Shown piece by piece: positions 42,922-53,541 of a stretch of DNA of 64,000 bases. Numbering within the stretch: position 1 is the stretch's first letter; the number at the start of each line of letters is the position of its first letter. The notes beneath the pieces were generated by a model that saw only the letters and a list, made by a program, of their open reading frames with translations, searched no databases and was not told the DNA's origin. Origin of the DNA: Didymella arachidicola (taxonomy: Eukaryota > Ascomycota > Dothideomycetes > Pleosporales > Didymellaceae); the NCBI GenBank assembly GCA_016630955.3, contig CM049988.1, positions 1,178,001 to 1,242,000 of the forward strand. The letters run 5' to 3'. Position numbers and translations under genes: made by a program.

Positions 42922-44603
42922 GCTTCGTTTCCAGAGTCAATTTCCATGTGCTGGCTGATGCCGCTTTGTGTCTGCTGCGTGCTGTTCCCAGTTGCTTCCA
43001 TGGCCCTTCGGGTAGGGATGATGTGCCTCTGCGGCCTTTGACTGCTGCTCGCTTGTGTCGACGGGTTATGTTGCTCGGCTGAGTCAACGGTGGTTCCCGC
43101 ATTGGTTCTCTTCTGTCCTCGTCCAGTCTGCGACCGTTTCCTAGAGATCAGCGCCGGTTGCGTCGATGCAGGGGCCTGGGCAGGTCTGCTTCTTCGGACA
43201 GTGGTAGCCGGTGCCTCCGGTGGGATGTTGCTCCTTAGTGTCTCCGCGACTGGGTGGTAGTATGGCCGCACGTCGTATGCAGCCCTTGCTTTCGCCCTCT
43301 CTTCCTTCCTGGTCGGGCACTGGTAGCTCCACGCTTCGTGCTCGCCTCGGCAGGCGGCACATTTCCTGGGTATGTTCCGGTCGAGCTTCGACGGGCAGTC
43401 GCGAGTCTCGTGTTGTTGCGCGCAATAGCCACATGCGATTGTTGCCTTGCACTGGGTTCCTATGTGGCCGTAGTGTTGGCACTTGAAGCACTGCTTCACT
43501 CGGCACTGTCTCTCGTATTGCTCGCACTGAAAGACCTCGCCCTGCCAGATCAGGCCCTCGTCAATGATCTTGTTGGCGTCCTCTGCCTTGCTGAACTCTA
43601 TGATGATGCTGGAGAAGGCTTTCGTAGGTGCGCTGCGTGTCAGCCATCCTATGTACTTGATCTCTGCCTGCGGGATGAACGGCTTGTTGTCCAGCAGCAG
43701 CTGGTCTCTCGTCTCTTCGAAGCGGTCCATATCCATCGTGCTGGTGCGTATGCTGTGTGCGATGATGCCGTAGGTCGTGATCCGTATCGAGGCTCTGTTG
43801 CCGACGCGGTGGACCCAGTCGTCAGCGAACTGCTTTGGTGCTTCTGTCTCATTGCTACTGGCTGTCCTGATGCTGAGGTCGCCGCTCCTCAGCTGGTTCG
43901 ACGAGAGAACCTTGATGCCGCTTATGTTCTCGTTTCCGTTTTGCGCGATCGCGCGCTCTACATGTGCGTTGAGGTTACGCGGGTTCATCGCCCGCAGGCT
44001 GAGCACTGTGGTGGGGTCTCTGATGTTCACGACGACTTCACGCTGCGTCTGCATGGGTGGCATTCTAGGAACTTGTGTATTCGCTGTACCTGCTAGCGTC
44101 GCGCCCCTCGCTGCCATTGCAGCGTAGCTGGCCACGCCGCCTGTCTGTGGTCCTGCATTTTTGATCTGTCTTGCCATCTGCAGATTGGCCTTGCCTACTT
44201 CTACCGCCTCCTTGGCCGCCGTCTTTGCGTCCTCTCCGGCTCTCGTGTTCAGTTGTACGTTCGCAGCGATTGCGTGGACAGTATCGGCGGTGTTTTTTAG
44301 TTTAGTCTTGAGCTCGTGCTTGACAGCCTCGAGCATTCGTGCGGCGTTCTCTGTCGACGCTTTGGCCTCGGTCTGCAAAATGCTGAGCGCGTCGCACACC
44401 GTGCTGAGGTCCGGCGCATGTTGCACTTTCAATATGAACGTCAGCGTGCCGTGGATGATGACCTTGACGAGGTCTGCCGGCACGGGCTGGCTCTGCGTGC
44501 GATCGATACAAGTCAGCGCGTCCTGAAGGTAGGTGCTGAGGCGTGTAGCGTGCTCGCGGAATGGGGTGGGCCACGTGGGCTGCTGAGGCCACGGTGTCGC
44601 CAT
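42918..44603 (-). CDS. LINE ORF1 protein (Gag-like, zinc knuckles)
   Basis: 561 aa from MATPWPQQPTWPTPF to the TGA that overlaps the ORF2 start codon. The N-terminal third is helical; the middle resembles an RNA-binding fold (REVVVNIRDPTTVLSLRAM to the ITTYGIIAHSIRTS region). Three zinc clusters follow near residues 360-415: CFKCQHYGHIGTQC, CGYCAQQHETRDC and CAACRGEHEAWSYQC. The C-terminus is a low-complexity Arg/Ser/Gln-rich tail. Expected role: binding of the element RNA to form the retrotransposition particle. It is very close in sequence to the copy 1 remnant and more distant from copy 2. Confidence 0.93.
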   Translation of the reverse strand: MATPWPQQPTWPTPFREHATRLSTYLQDALTCIDRTQSQPVPADLVKVIIHGTLTFILKVQHAPDLSTVCDALSILQTEAKASTENAARMLEAVKHELKTKLKNTADTVHAIAANVQLNTRAGEDAKTAAKEAVEVGKANLQMARQIKNAGPQTGGVASYAAMAARGATLAGTANTQVPRMPPMQTQREVVVNIRDPTTVLSLRAMNPRNLNAHVERAIAQNGNENISGIKVLSSNQLRSGDLSIRTASSNETEAPKQFADDWVHRVGNRASIRITTYGIIAHSIRTSTMDMDRFEETRDQLLLDNKPFIPQAEIKYIGWLTRSAPTKAFSSIIIEFSKAEDANKIIDEGLIWQGEVFQCEQYERQCRVKQCFKCQHYGHIGTQCKATIACGYCAQQHETRDCPSKLDRNIPRKCAACRGEHEAWSYQCPTRKEERAKARAAYDVRPYYHPVAETLRSNIPPEAPATTVRRSRPAQAPASTQPALISRKRSQTGRGQKRTNAGTTVDSAEQHNPSTQASSSQRPQRHIIPTRRAMEATGNSTQQTQSGISQHMEIDSGNEA

Positions 44604-44732
44604 GGCACGTCAGACGCAGTGGGCTGCTGCGGCTGGGTGCTGGCTAGTCAATTGGCGTCAAGAGCGACGGTTTGAGCACGAAAATACGACTGAATTCCAA
44701 AAATCGAGTTCTCGCTATGTGTGGTGTTTTTT

Positions 44733-44745
44733 CTGGGTCAATATC
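44733..44745. repeat. Target-site duplication, 5' side of LINE copy 3
   Basis: CTGGGTCAATATC, directly outside the six-A start of the element on its minus strand. Confidence 0.92.
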
Positions 44746-46207
44746 GGTTACGGAGATTCGTATTGCTGACCGCAAGACACGACTGGAAGATTTTGAGGAT
44801 ATCAGGACTGTACCATGTGTTCTTGTTATTGATTTCATCCAGCTGCATAGGGTACACATCGCGTGAGCACATTGAGCAAGATCCAAACGCTCTCCAGGAG
44901 GATTTTACGCACAACAAATCCCTTGCACCACTAATCTTATACTCCAGCGCTGAATCAAACGCTACTGTTTCCTAAAATGCAATGCCTTAGCCACTTCTTG
45001 CATTTGTATCGACATTAAAGCATACCGCGACACCCCGGCATTTCTGCGCTCCAAACTGCAGGTCTCAATACCATACGTCGGTGTCACTGCCAACACGAGC
45101 GACAGCGTGTACACGATGAATTTCGAGGCCATACCTACCACGTAACATCTCGTCACCAGATCACATACTAGCCTGAGCCGTCCTTCGAACCAGCTGCTGA
45201 ACGATCCTACTCGGATGGAAGAACCTGATTCTGCCACGGCTCGCCCAGTGGAGGCGTCAATACGGATATAGCTTTGTTGACAAGAAGAGCTCAGAAAACA
45301 CCAACATCAACAACTAAGATGATATCAACAGCAATAATCCACACTGCATCGGCTAGAACTTACCCGTCTAATCAACAGTCGACACTACACCGTCCCCCAA
45401 GTCAACAATAAGCATGTTCAAGAGAAGGTGAGTAGAAAATGCGCATAACCACTTCTTAGCTAACTCCTCGGCAATTAGGTCCAGCCCAACCACGAAGCAT
45501 TATCGATTAGACTTGTGACCGTATACACGCAAGGTCAGTTTCAGAAATGAACTGCTCCCCACGGCACTTCTGGTGCAGATACTCTCGCAAGTTCGGCGAG
45601 GACTTGCTTTACCAGCTTTTAGTACCAGGAGTAAGCATTTAACAATAAAAGATGGACCATGTACAGCAAAACCTGACTCTCATGACTAGAGCCGATACAG
45701 ACTAGCTGCAGCACAGCAGATAGTAGAATGCAGCATCAAAAGCTAGGCTCGTCGAAAGTAAACATAGACCAACACAGACGAGACAATCCCTCGCTCGAAT
45801 TGTGCAGAAGAAGTGCTGCCTGGATATTGCAGAAAACACTCTATTTCCAGGATCGTCGCAATGATTTGTCTAGCTATTGTAGATCTAGCGCAATCGTACT
45901 ATTGAATACAATACGTAGGTTGCAGTATACAGGGAGGCTTACAAGTAAATGCCGTTGCATTGATCGATTAGAGGGAAAGTCCGGTAGCCATTCAAAAGGG
46001 GATGTTTAACCAAGTAGCTGCTTAGGAAGCCGACAGCACCAATAGATGCAGAGAGGTACTCGTCCTCATCACAATAAGAGAAATTGAACTCTCAGCCCTA
46101 GAGTCAACCGGGTCTATTCTCCTCCTACTCCGGTGTAGAAAGTGCTCGCGGTGCAGCACTCCTAAACATATATCTTCAACACAGCCAACCCCCTTAGCAG
46201 GCTCGCA
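44746..46207. other. Intergenic, nothing recognised
   Basis: About 1.5 kb between the LINE insertion site and the 3' end of the transporter gene. Frames up to 93 codons occur, none with recognisable motifs or plausible splice partners. Confidence 0.5.
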
Positions 46208-47968
46208 CTACCTATCCCCTCGCGCTGCACCCCCTTCCCTCCTCCGCCTAAACCCCTCAACACTCTCCCCAACCCCCCACCCCCTCCCAAGCAACCCCCT
46301 AACATCCTCCAACCCCAACCCCGCCGTCTCCGGATAAACCCTCCACACGACCCCCCACCCCCCAGCACAAACCCCCGCATACATCCCAAACGTGACTGCG
46401 GGCGACAAAACATCCATCATAGGCAAGAAAGTCAGCCCAACGAGCGTGTTACATGCCCAATTCGTGCTTGTCGCGAGCGCGCTGCCGAGGGCGCGGACGC
46501 GTAAGGGGAAGAGCTCAGATTGCTGCCACGGGACGCAGCCTAGGCCGATGGCGTAGGCGGAGGTGTATAGGAGGGTTGCGAGGAGGATTGTGGGGGGCCA
46601 GATGGAACCCGGGGGCGGGGTGGGGAGGTCGAGGAACGTGAAAGCGAGGGCGCAGAGGCATAGCCCGGCGGCCATAATGGGGATGCTGAGGAGGAGGATG
46701 CGGCGGCGGCCGAGGCGGTCTATTGTTTTGAATGCGACGAGGGTAAAGGTGAAGTTTGTGAGGGCGATGGAGAGGGATGGTGTGGTTGGGGAGCGGAAGC
46801 CGATGAGGTGGAAGATGGTGGCGGAGAAGTACATAAGACTGTGTTTACATGTTAGCTGGTATCGATTTCAGGGGGGAGGGGCGCACCTGTTGAAGCCGCA
46901 GAGTTGCTGGAAGCCCTGCAGCATACACGCAATTGTTAGAGCGCGACGATTGGGGCCCACGGATACGAGCTGGGTAAACTGGTCGCTGATATGTTGCGCC
47001 TTTGCCTTCCAAAACCCCTGGTCTTTCGCAGCGGGGCCAGCACCACCCTCCTCCTCCATTATCTCTCTCTCGACACGCCTCAGCACCTTGGAAACCAACC
47101 CATCCATTCCCGGCCCCGCACCGTAGACCCTGGCCAGCACCTCGCGCCCTTCCGCAACCTTCCCCTTTTGCACGAGAAACCGCGGCGACTCGGGCATGCC
47201 GGCCAGCAAAAGCAGCTGCACGGCCGCCGGCGCACCGCCCAGACCAACCATCCACCGCCATCCGCTGGTTGTCTCGGAGAACGCCCAGCCGACCACATAC
47301 GCAACGACCTGCCCGCCGGTGATGAACAGACTGCTCACCGTGACCAGGCGCCCGCGGAACGGCGACGGACTGAGCTCCGAGATGTACAGCGGGACGACGA
47401 ACGAGGCAGATCCGACGGCGAGCCCGACGATGCTGCGGCCGAGTATCATCATGGAGACGGTGCGGGCGAGGGCTTGCAGCAGGGCGCCGAGGATGAAGAG
47501 GAGTGAAGCAAGAAGGATGACGGGCTTGCGGCCGGTAGAGTCGGCGATAAGGCCTGTGAGCGGACTCGCGACGAGGGCGAAGAAGGAGGTGGAGCTCGTG
47601 ATGAGGCTTTTGTCGAGAGTAGTCAGGGGGCGGGCGAGGTCTGTTGGGGCGATGGAGACGAGTGTCGAGGAGATGACGCCGGTGCTGTGTTGTTAGATGT
47701 TGATAGCAGTGTGTGTAATAAGGAGGACGCACTCGTATCCAAACAATAACCCGCTGATCCCCGCACACAGCGTAAGAGCCCATATGAATGCGCCTGGTCT
47801 CAGCAACTGGCTCTCTTGCACATCTCCATCCTCCTCTTCACGTCCCGAATTCTCATTGTCGAAGTTCACGTCGCCATCAGGGTTATGAGACCCAATAAGC
47901 GGCTCAACCGCCGTATCATCCATATCGTTCAACTCAAACAACGCATGAGCAGCCAGCGTAGCGTTCAA
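46208..47968 (-). CDS. MFS transporter, myo-inositol (ITR) type
   Basis: Three exons (47733-47968, 46887-47684, 46208-46838) encode 554 aa. Splicing at intron 1 produces the helix-1 motif GLLFGYDTGVISS and at intron 2 joins QQLCGFN to SLMYFSATIFH. Sugar-porter marks include GRSIVGLAVGSASFVVPLY, PESPRFLVQKG and PETAGLGLEDV. The segment VPWQQSELFP followed by RVRALGSALATSTNWACN is characteristic of fungal and yeast myo-inositol permeases. The N-terminal 60 residues are acidic and cytosolic (EREEED-like cluster), a usual place for regulatory modification. Role: proton-coupled myo-inositol uptake is the best call; another polyol is possible. Coding composition is GC-rich. Intact. Confidence 0.88.
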
Positions 47969-48487
47969 GCAGGAGTATAACGCGTGGTGCAGTACTTCAC
48001 CTCAAGACATGTCGTCGGACGTTAGCGGGCCGAATTGCCAGATTCAGAAATCCGGGGTCAAGGCGCTGTGGGGCTTCTTAGCGCGTGATCGTGACCAGGG
48101 TGTGTCGACAGCTCACACGACAGTTCGAAGTCGCTGGAGGGACAAAGGCCAGACCTGCACTCGAATGATACGAAAATCTCAGACACTTCAAGATCCTCAA
48201 TATATTATCCAAGCTAATTTATTATGCGCAGCGCAACGTATGCAGACTGCAGTGCTAGCTACGACTATCCCTCTTCTCCAATTTGCGACCTACTTGCTGC
48301 CTCTTCTGCCGCCGAACGCGACCCCGACCCAAGCATCGAATTTGTTCAAGCTACCTAGCACGCCCGACTTTTTGACGCCAGCCATGCCCACAACGCCATC
48401 GCTAATGCTCGACATGATTCGCACTGTGGCGTGGAATGATCCAGACCCATCGTTTTGTTGAAGTCACAGAAGAGTCGTGCGCGTCTC
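47969..48487. other. Intergenic between transporter start and PBP1 end
   Basis: This is the presumed promoter of the transporter plus the 3' region of PBP1. A 150-codon plus-strand frame ending at 48461 has no recognisable motif and I do not call it a gene. Confidence 0.5.
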
Positions 48488-51400
48488 TCATTTCGGCTCT
48501 TCGGCGTTCTCGGCGACGTGAGTGGCGGGGCCGGTGGGAGCACCCTGGTGCTGGTGCTGGTGCTGCGAGTGCTGGTGCATCATCGGCTGGGCGTAGGTAG
48601 CACTCGGCGTGCCGCGGTGGGCCTGGTGTGGGAATTGGTGCTGCTGGTGCGGCGAGCCGTACTGTGGCTGCGGGTAGGGGCCTCGCATGGGCGTCACTTT
48701 GCTCGAATTAGCAAACACCTACTTGACGGGTGGACTACCTACTCGAACCCGGTGGCATCTGGTACATCTGCGGGCCCTGCGCGCCGGGTTGCATGTACAC
48801 CATGGGCGGTTGCTGGTGTCCTTGCTGCGACCCTTGGTGGCTCATCATGGGCGCTCCAGGCCGAGGGCTGGGGAAGCCGTTGGCACCCGGGGGGATGTAG
48901 CCGGGGTGCTGCGGATAGCCAGGTTGAGGATACATCTGCATCTGGGGCTGGCCGGGCATGCCCATGAAGGGTCCGTTGGAGGGGTTCTGCTGCATCATGT
49001 GGCCGCCCATCTGCGGTCCAGGGCCGTTGACGAACTGTCCCTGAGGCCCGCGCAGAGCGACATGCTGCATCCCAGGACTCATGCCGTACTGCTGAGGCTG
49101 CATCTGCTGCGGGTAGCCGGGCATTGGTTGGGGCTGGCCATATACGTACGGCTGCATCTGGCGCGGCGAAGGCTGCACGGAGGACGTCGAGTGCGAGAAC
49201 TGCATGTGAGGGGCTTCGAAGTGGGGAGGATGAGGCTGCACGTGGGGGCCTCGTGGCGTGTGCTGAGGGGTGTGTTGCATGCCCTGGGGGCCTTGCAGGT
49301 GCGGAGGCAGCTGGTGCTGGTGAGGCATGGGGCCATTGGGCATGCCGTTGTGAGCTCCCAGCATCTGCGGGGGAGGGGCGAGCTCAAATAGGTCCTTGTA
49401 GCCCTTGTCCTTATTCGACTCGGGGAAGTCCCACGTGGGAGGCGTGCGGTGAGAGAACGGGATGCCGGCGTTGTTCTTCTTGTCTCCCTCGGTCGCTGAC
49501 TTTGCGAGGCGATCAAACGGCTTGAAGGCAGTCGCCAGCTCGACCTCCTTCCGCTGAGGACGCGGCTTGCCACCCCAGAAGCTGGTGATTGCAGGCTTGC
49601 GGGGCTCCTGCCGAGAAGCTGCAGAGTCTGGCCGCGGGCTTGAGGTAGCGCTGGCATTGCCACCCGGTGTGAAGGTGCTCGCCGAAGGGTTGGGCTTGAA
49701 CTCGTTCGCACGAACGTTGAATCGCAGGGATGCGTTCGAGGCCGGGGTCTGCGCGCCGCTAGACGTCTGCGAAGGGCCAGAGGGGATCGGCTGGGGGACT
49801 CCACTGTACGAGGGACCGCCCTGCTGCTTGTGCTGCTGGTGGTTCAACTGCAGACGAGTGCTGAGCAGACCCTGGTTGCGGGCCGGCTGGGCTGGCGCCT
49901 GTTGCGAGCGGTCCCGCATGCTGGCCGATTGGAAGGCAGTCTGTCCAGGACGAGGACGCTGGGCCTGCTGTCGGTCGCTTGGAGACGTGCTCGGGGGATC
50001 GGCCTTGGTTGCCGTTGCCCGTGCGGCTGCTTTCGGGTCTGAGACAGCGGTTGATGTCTTGGGAGGCGACGCCTTGGTCTCCGCGGCCTGCTTGAGCGCC
50101 TTCTCCACAATCGCAGCCTGCTTTGTCTCGTCCTTTGCGAGGATCGGCACCAGGTCCGTGGGGACCGGGGTGCTCAGCTTGAAGTTCAGCGCAAACTTCT
50201 TGAGGTCGTTCAGCTTCACAGCCTTGTTCTCGCGCGCAATGCTGCGTTGACGCTCAGACATGCGCAGCTTCTCGGTGGCAGAGAACGCCTTGAACGAGTC
50301 GAGGAGGTCGTGCTCGACGTTGTTAGTGGCGTCGTGTGGCTTTGAGGCCTTGCGGGGTGGGATTGCTGCGATTGTTGGCTTGGCAGGCTTCTCAGCGAGA
50401 TGGGTCCTGGTTTCAGAAGGTGTCTCTTTGGGGGCTTCTTGTTGAGAGGGCACTATTGCGGTCGGAGCTGGCACAGGAATAGTTGCCTTCTCGGTGGCTG
50501 ACTTTTCCGTGGTCGACTCGGTGGAAGGTTGTTGCGCCTTTGCGGCAGCAGAGTCAGGGCGGGCAATCGTGGACGACAGAATCGCAGGATCCACGGGCGC
50601 GCCAGGGACGGTCACGTTTGCACTCGGGGCACGTCGCGCAGGCGGTGTGTACTTGTTCGCCTGGCCGCTGGACAGGGGTGAAAACTCGCGGCGGACACCG
50701 CTGTATCTGGTGGTTGTCAGCACATTTCCTGACCATTCACTGGACCGTCATACTTGTCCTCCTCGTCCAGGCCCTGGTCGTCGAGCGGGTTGTAGCTGGC
50801 ACGCTCCTCGCGGATGTGGGAGTTGGTCGCCGCGCTCGATTCAATCTCCCGCGCGATTCTATCGGCGCGAGCTGCCCTCTTCGCGTACTCGGGGTCGCTG
50901 CGGTTGATGGTGGTGGTGTAGATGGTCTCGTCGTAGCTGCTCTTCTTCCCTGTGAGCCGGTCGTTGGTGGCGAACTGGTCCCACCCGCCCACGCCCCCAG
51001 ACCCAAGCTCCAGGCTGGTGTCGCCGTCGCCAAAGTCGAACGCCTGCAGCTTGCGCTCGCGCGTCGCCAGGTTACCGGAGATGTCCGCGTCGGTGCGGAA
51101 GCCCGCCGAGCCGTTCTGCGCCTTGGCCTGCGTCTTGTCGAGGATCACGTTGTTGACGTTGAAGTCGGCGACGTCGCTCATGTCGAAGGACATGACGTGG
51201 GACTCGCCCTGGCCGGCGTACTCGTCAGCGCTCTGGCCGTTGGACTGGGCGTTGCCGGGTGCCTTGAGCAGCTTCACCATCTTGAAGACGTAGCGCAGCT
51301 CGCTGGGGTCGAGAGAGGTGCCCGAGAGCACGCCAGAGTACACCGTGCCGTCCTTGAGGGTGATGGTGCCCGGCAGGCCCTGGCGCTGTTAGCGCTTGAA

Positions 51401-51802
51401 ATTGACATGTGCGTGTTTACCGTGTTTACGAACAGTCAGGTTGGCCAGCAGGTACATCATGCGGTCGCTGAGGTGCCGCATTGGCGTTGCTGTCTCGCCG
51501 GCTGCGGGCTTGGGGCTGTTGGCGACGCCGTTGGTGAGCGGCGACGTCGTCGGTCGCTGCGTGATGGGGTTCGTTCCCTGGGACCACGCCCTGGGCGCAG
51601 GCGGCTTCCTGCGGGGGTTAGCTGGAGCGGCGGTGGAGGTGCAATGCTGCTGCACGTGCAGGGGAGCGCACCTCTGGGCGGCGTCGACGGGGCTGCGCTG
51701 TGCGTCAATGCCTTTCGCCGACGAGGTCATTTTCAGTTTCGGGCCGGGAGTCGCGGCGGGCGGGTTCAGAGCATGGAGAGCGCTGGCGGCGGTGGTGGAC
51801 AT
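48488..51802 (-). CDS. PBP1: Pbp1/ataxin-2 orthologue, Pab1-binding stress-granule protein
   Basis: Five exons (51672-51802, 51434-51608, 50754-51379, 48743-50706, 48488-48696) give 1,034 aa in one frame. Order of parts: an Lsm-like fold across exons 2-3 (LSDRMMYLLANLT, then GTITLKDGTVYSGVLSG); an LsmAD domain at about 235-305 (WDQFATNDRLTGKKSSYDE to IREERASYNPLDD); a PAM2 motif at about 639-655 (FNVRANEFKPNPSASTF) for the MLLE domain of poly(A)-binding protein; and a long Pro/Gln/Met-rich low-complexity tail. Splicing at intron 3 yields EEDKYSGVRREFSPLS and at intron 4 PPGSMTPMRGPY, supporting these joins. The intron 2 donor (GTTCGT) is unusual and its acceptor has two nearby options, so a two-residue uncertainty remains there. 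Role: cytoplasmic mRNA metabolism, poly(A) control and stress granules. Confidence 0.92.
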
Positions 51803-52361
51803 GGAGGCACAGAATAATAACGCGGGCTGCGAGTTGCGGGAGAGCTCCGTTGGCTGGACGCCGATGATCCCTAGTGCGCAGAGCGGGGAAGGCGCCGTTT
51901 GGTCGGTGCAGCGGCGCGGGACGCTCGACAGCACGCGGAGAGTCGACTGAAGGAGACGCCCGGGAATTTCGGCGGCGGGCTCGTCGTGTGAGGCGTGAGG
52001 CTGTGGGCAGGATGCCAGGTGCTGTAACTCTGTCCTGGTGCTGCGGCGCGCCAAGCTGGATCGCCCGTTTGAAACAACGGAGCGCGCGGGAGCTAGCCTG
52101 AGGCACACAGTTGCAGTTGCAGTTGCAGCAGTTGCACGTTTGGCTGATTGGGGCGATCAGCTGTGGACTGGTGCAGTGTTAGCAAGCATTGCGGAGTCAG
52201 GACGGTGAGCAGCTTGTGTCCCGCCGATTATGCTGTGACACCTGAGGCGCCAAAGGGCAGGCAGAGCAAGCTCAACACTCAAACTTGGACTTCCACTGTC
52301 TGGCTGCATCAATTGTCTGGAATGCACCAGAGCTGGATCCCCCATTAATCCAGAGGTAGTG
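51803..52361. other. Intergenic upstream of PBP1
   Basis: Presumed promoter and 5' UTR of PBP1. It includes a short run of TTGCAG repeats near 52110-52132. No gene recognised. Confidence 0.55.
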
Positions 52362-52571
52362 AGTATGAATGCAGCTAGCTTGTACCATTGCTTAGCGTCA
52401 TCTCCAGCAGCAGTAGCGTGCTGTTCCCGGCGAATCGTACAGCAGCGGCTGAAGCCGAGCCATGGCGGTGTTGTGTGCCCCTAAGCCAAGTCCAGTCTCT
52501 GTTCCCAGCGACTCGCGGCGCACAACCTTTGAGCTGATAGCTCATAATGCTGTTGTCATTTTGACGTTTAC
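52362..52571 (+). repeat. Diverged direct repeat, left copy
   Basis: The core GGCGAATCGTACAGCAGCGG followed by CTGAAGCCGAGCCATGGCGG matches the copy at 56325-56480 (GGCGAATAGCACAACGGCGG, CTGGAGCCGAGCATGACGGC). Similarity resumes at the GCTGATAGCTCATAATG segment. The left copy has roughly 50 bp more between the two blocks. Nature unknown. Confidence 0.6.
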
Positions 52572-52669
52572 AGACGGCGTAATGGGGTCTTGCTATTCGG
52601 CAGGCACGAAGCAGCATCAGATCACGTCTCGAACGGGAGGCAGCTAACATCTTTCAGTGTTCTGCATTC

Positions 52670-53184
52670 TCACAGATCTTCTAACGTCTTTAAAAACGTC
52701 TGCAGACGTATGTATGTTTCAAGTCGCTCTCTGAAGGGGCGAGTGGCTGGCCCAATATCTATACCGGCCATAGCGGCTCCCTCAAGCATGCCAATGTTAG
52801 CTCTCTCTTGGTTGTAATTTCTCTCTTTTAACTTTTTCAAATCTCTGGTCCGCGTGTGAGTCAAGGTGGTCCAGATGAATTCATGGGAACTTACTCCTGG
52901 ACTTCTTCAAGCTCGCGACCATGCCTCTCTTTCATGTATCGACACTTATTCACCAGCTTGAGCATAGTGCGCAGGTGCGTCTTCATCACTAGGTGGCGCT
53001 GGAGCTCCTCAGGGTCCTTATTGGCAACCGCTGCATGTCTTGAGGATGGAGAGCGATTCTTCCTCAAGACGGCTAAGAACACGATTGCCCCTAGCCGCCA
53101 GCGACAATTAAAGGCCTTCGCGCGGGCACTCAATAAGCTCGCAGACCACTGCCAGAGCGAAGGTTTAGGGCATGTCCCGGTCAT
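52670..53184 (-). pseudogene. Fragment of an unknown charged, helical fungal protein
   Basis: Two pieces join across a plausible 52 bp GT..AG intron (about 52844-52895). The upstream piece contains LVNKCRYMKERHGRELEEVQ and the downstream piece DLKKLKERNYNQERANIGML through FLKTLEDL. The character is helical and Lys/Glu/Arg-rich. The part above about 53060 looks like antisense of a different coding fragment on the plus strand, so the real N-terminus is missing. I do not recognise the family; it may be the C-terminal part of the family whose other fragments lie nearby. Confidence 0.45.
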
Positions 53185-53272
53185 GCATTACGTCGGGTAC
53201 GCAATGACAGGTGGTAGCCGCAAGAAGCAGCATGATCGCGAGCGTGGATGTCTTGCAGAACATAAGCATTAA
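53060..53272 (+). pseudogene. Fragment related to the 53542-55173 gene (possible GIY-YIG-like segment)
   Basis: The plus-strand frame reads SRQRQLKAFARALNKLADHC and then VPVMHYVGYAMTGGSRKKQH before a stop. This matches, at moderate similarity and in the same order, the minus-strand gene next door (NTQRQKDLILFAAALMRNAD, then VPNMHYIGYAHRAKPRQ). The HYVGYA..RKKQH pattern is reminiscent of the core of GIY-YIG nucleases. It is a fragment in inverted orientation relative to its neighbour, with no start or C-terminal part. Confidence 0.5.
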
Positions 53273-53541
53273 TATCAACTCAAGTTATCCATAGAGGGTT
53301 CAGTTTCCTTGGATAAAGGGGGTTAGCGCACTGTCACAAGGACCATATCTCGCGCACTTGTTGGGGGATCAAAATATTCTACTGGATAAAACAACTTAAA
53401 ATCAGAATTGTATTATAAGACCAAGTACTATCGAGGTACACCAAGGAATCTCGCACTCTTGGAGTCCTGGAACTGGAGTCGACACGGTGGACGTGAGGGA
53501 TCTGAGTCTTTGCTAATGCTGGGCCTGCTCTGGCAGCTCCA

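Larger units (their letters stand above)
38734..44732 (-). mobile_element. Complete Tad-like LINE, copy 3, intact
   Basis: A 6.0 kb element flanked by a perfect 13 bp target-site duplication. Reading on the minus strand: a 5' region starting with six A and CACCACACATAGCG, ORF1, ORF2 overlapping by four bases, a GC-rich 3' region and a short (AATA)n tail. Both ORFs are open over their full length. The combination of APE-type endonuclease, RT, RNase H and zinc-knuckle ORF1 fits the fungal Tad clade of non-LTR retrotransposons. Nothing seen would prevent retrotransposition. Confidence 0.93.

Noticed and set aside
44962..45237. 91-codon minus-strand frame beside the LINE insertion site
   Set aside because: Contains a hydrophobic stretch but no family signature; treated as chance.
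48009..48461. 150-codon plus-strand frame between transporter and PBP1
   Set aside because: Overlaps the expected promoter/3' regions, no motif, and no start context or introns of note.
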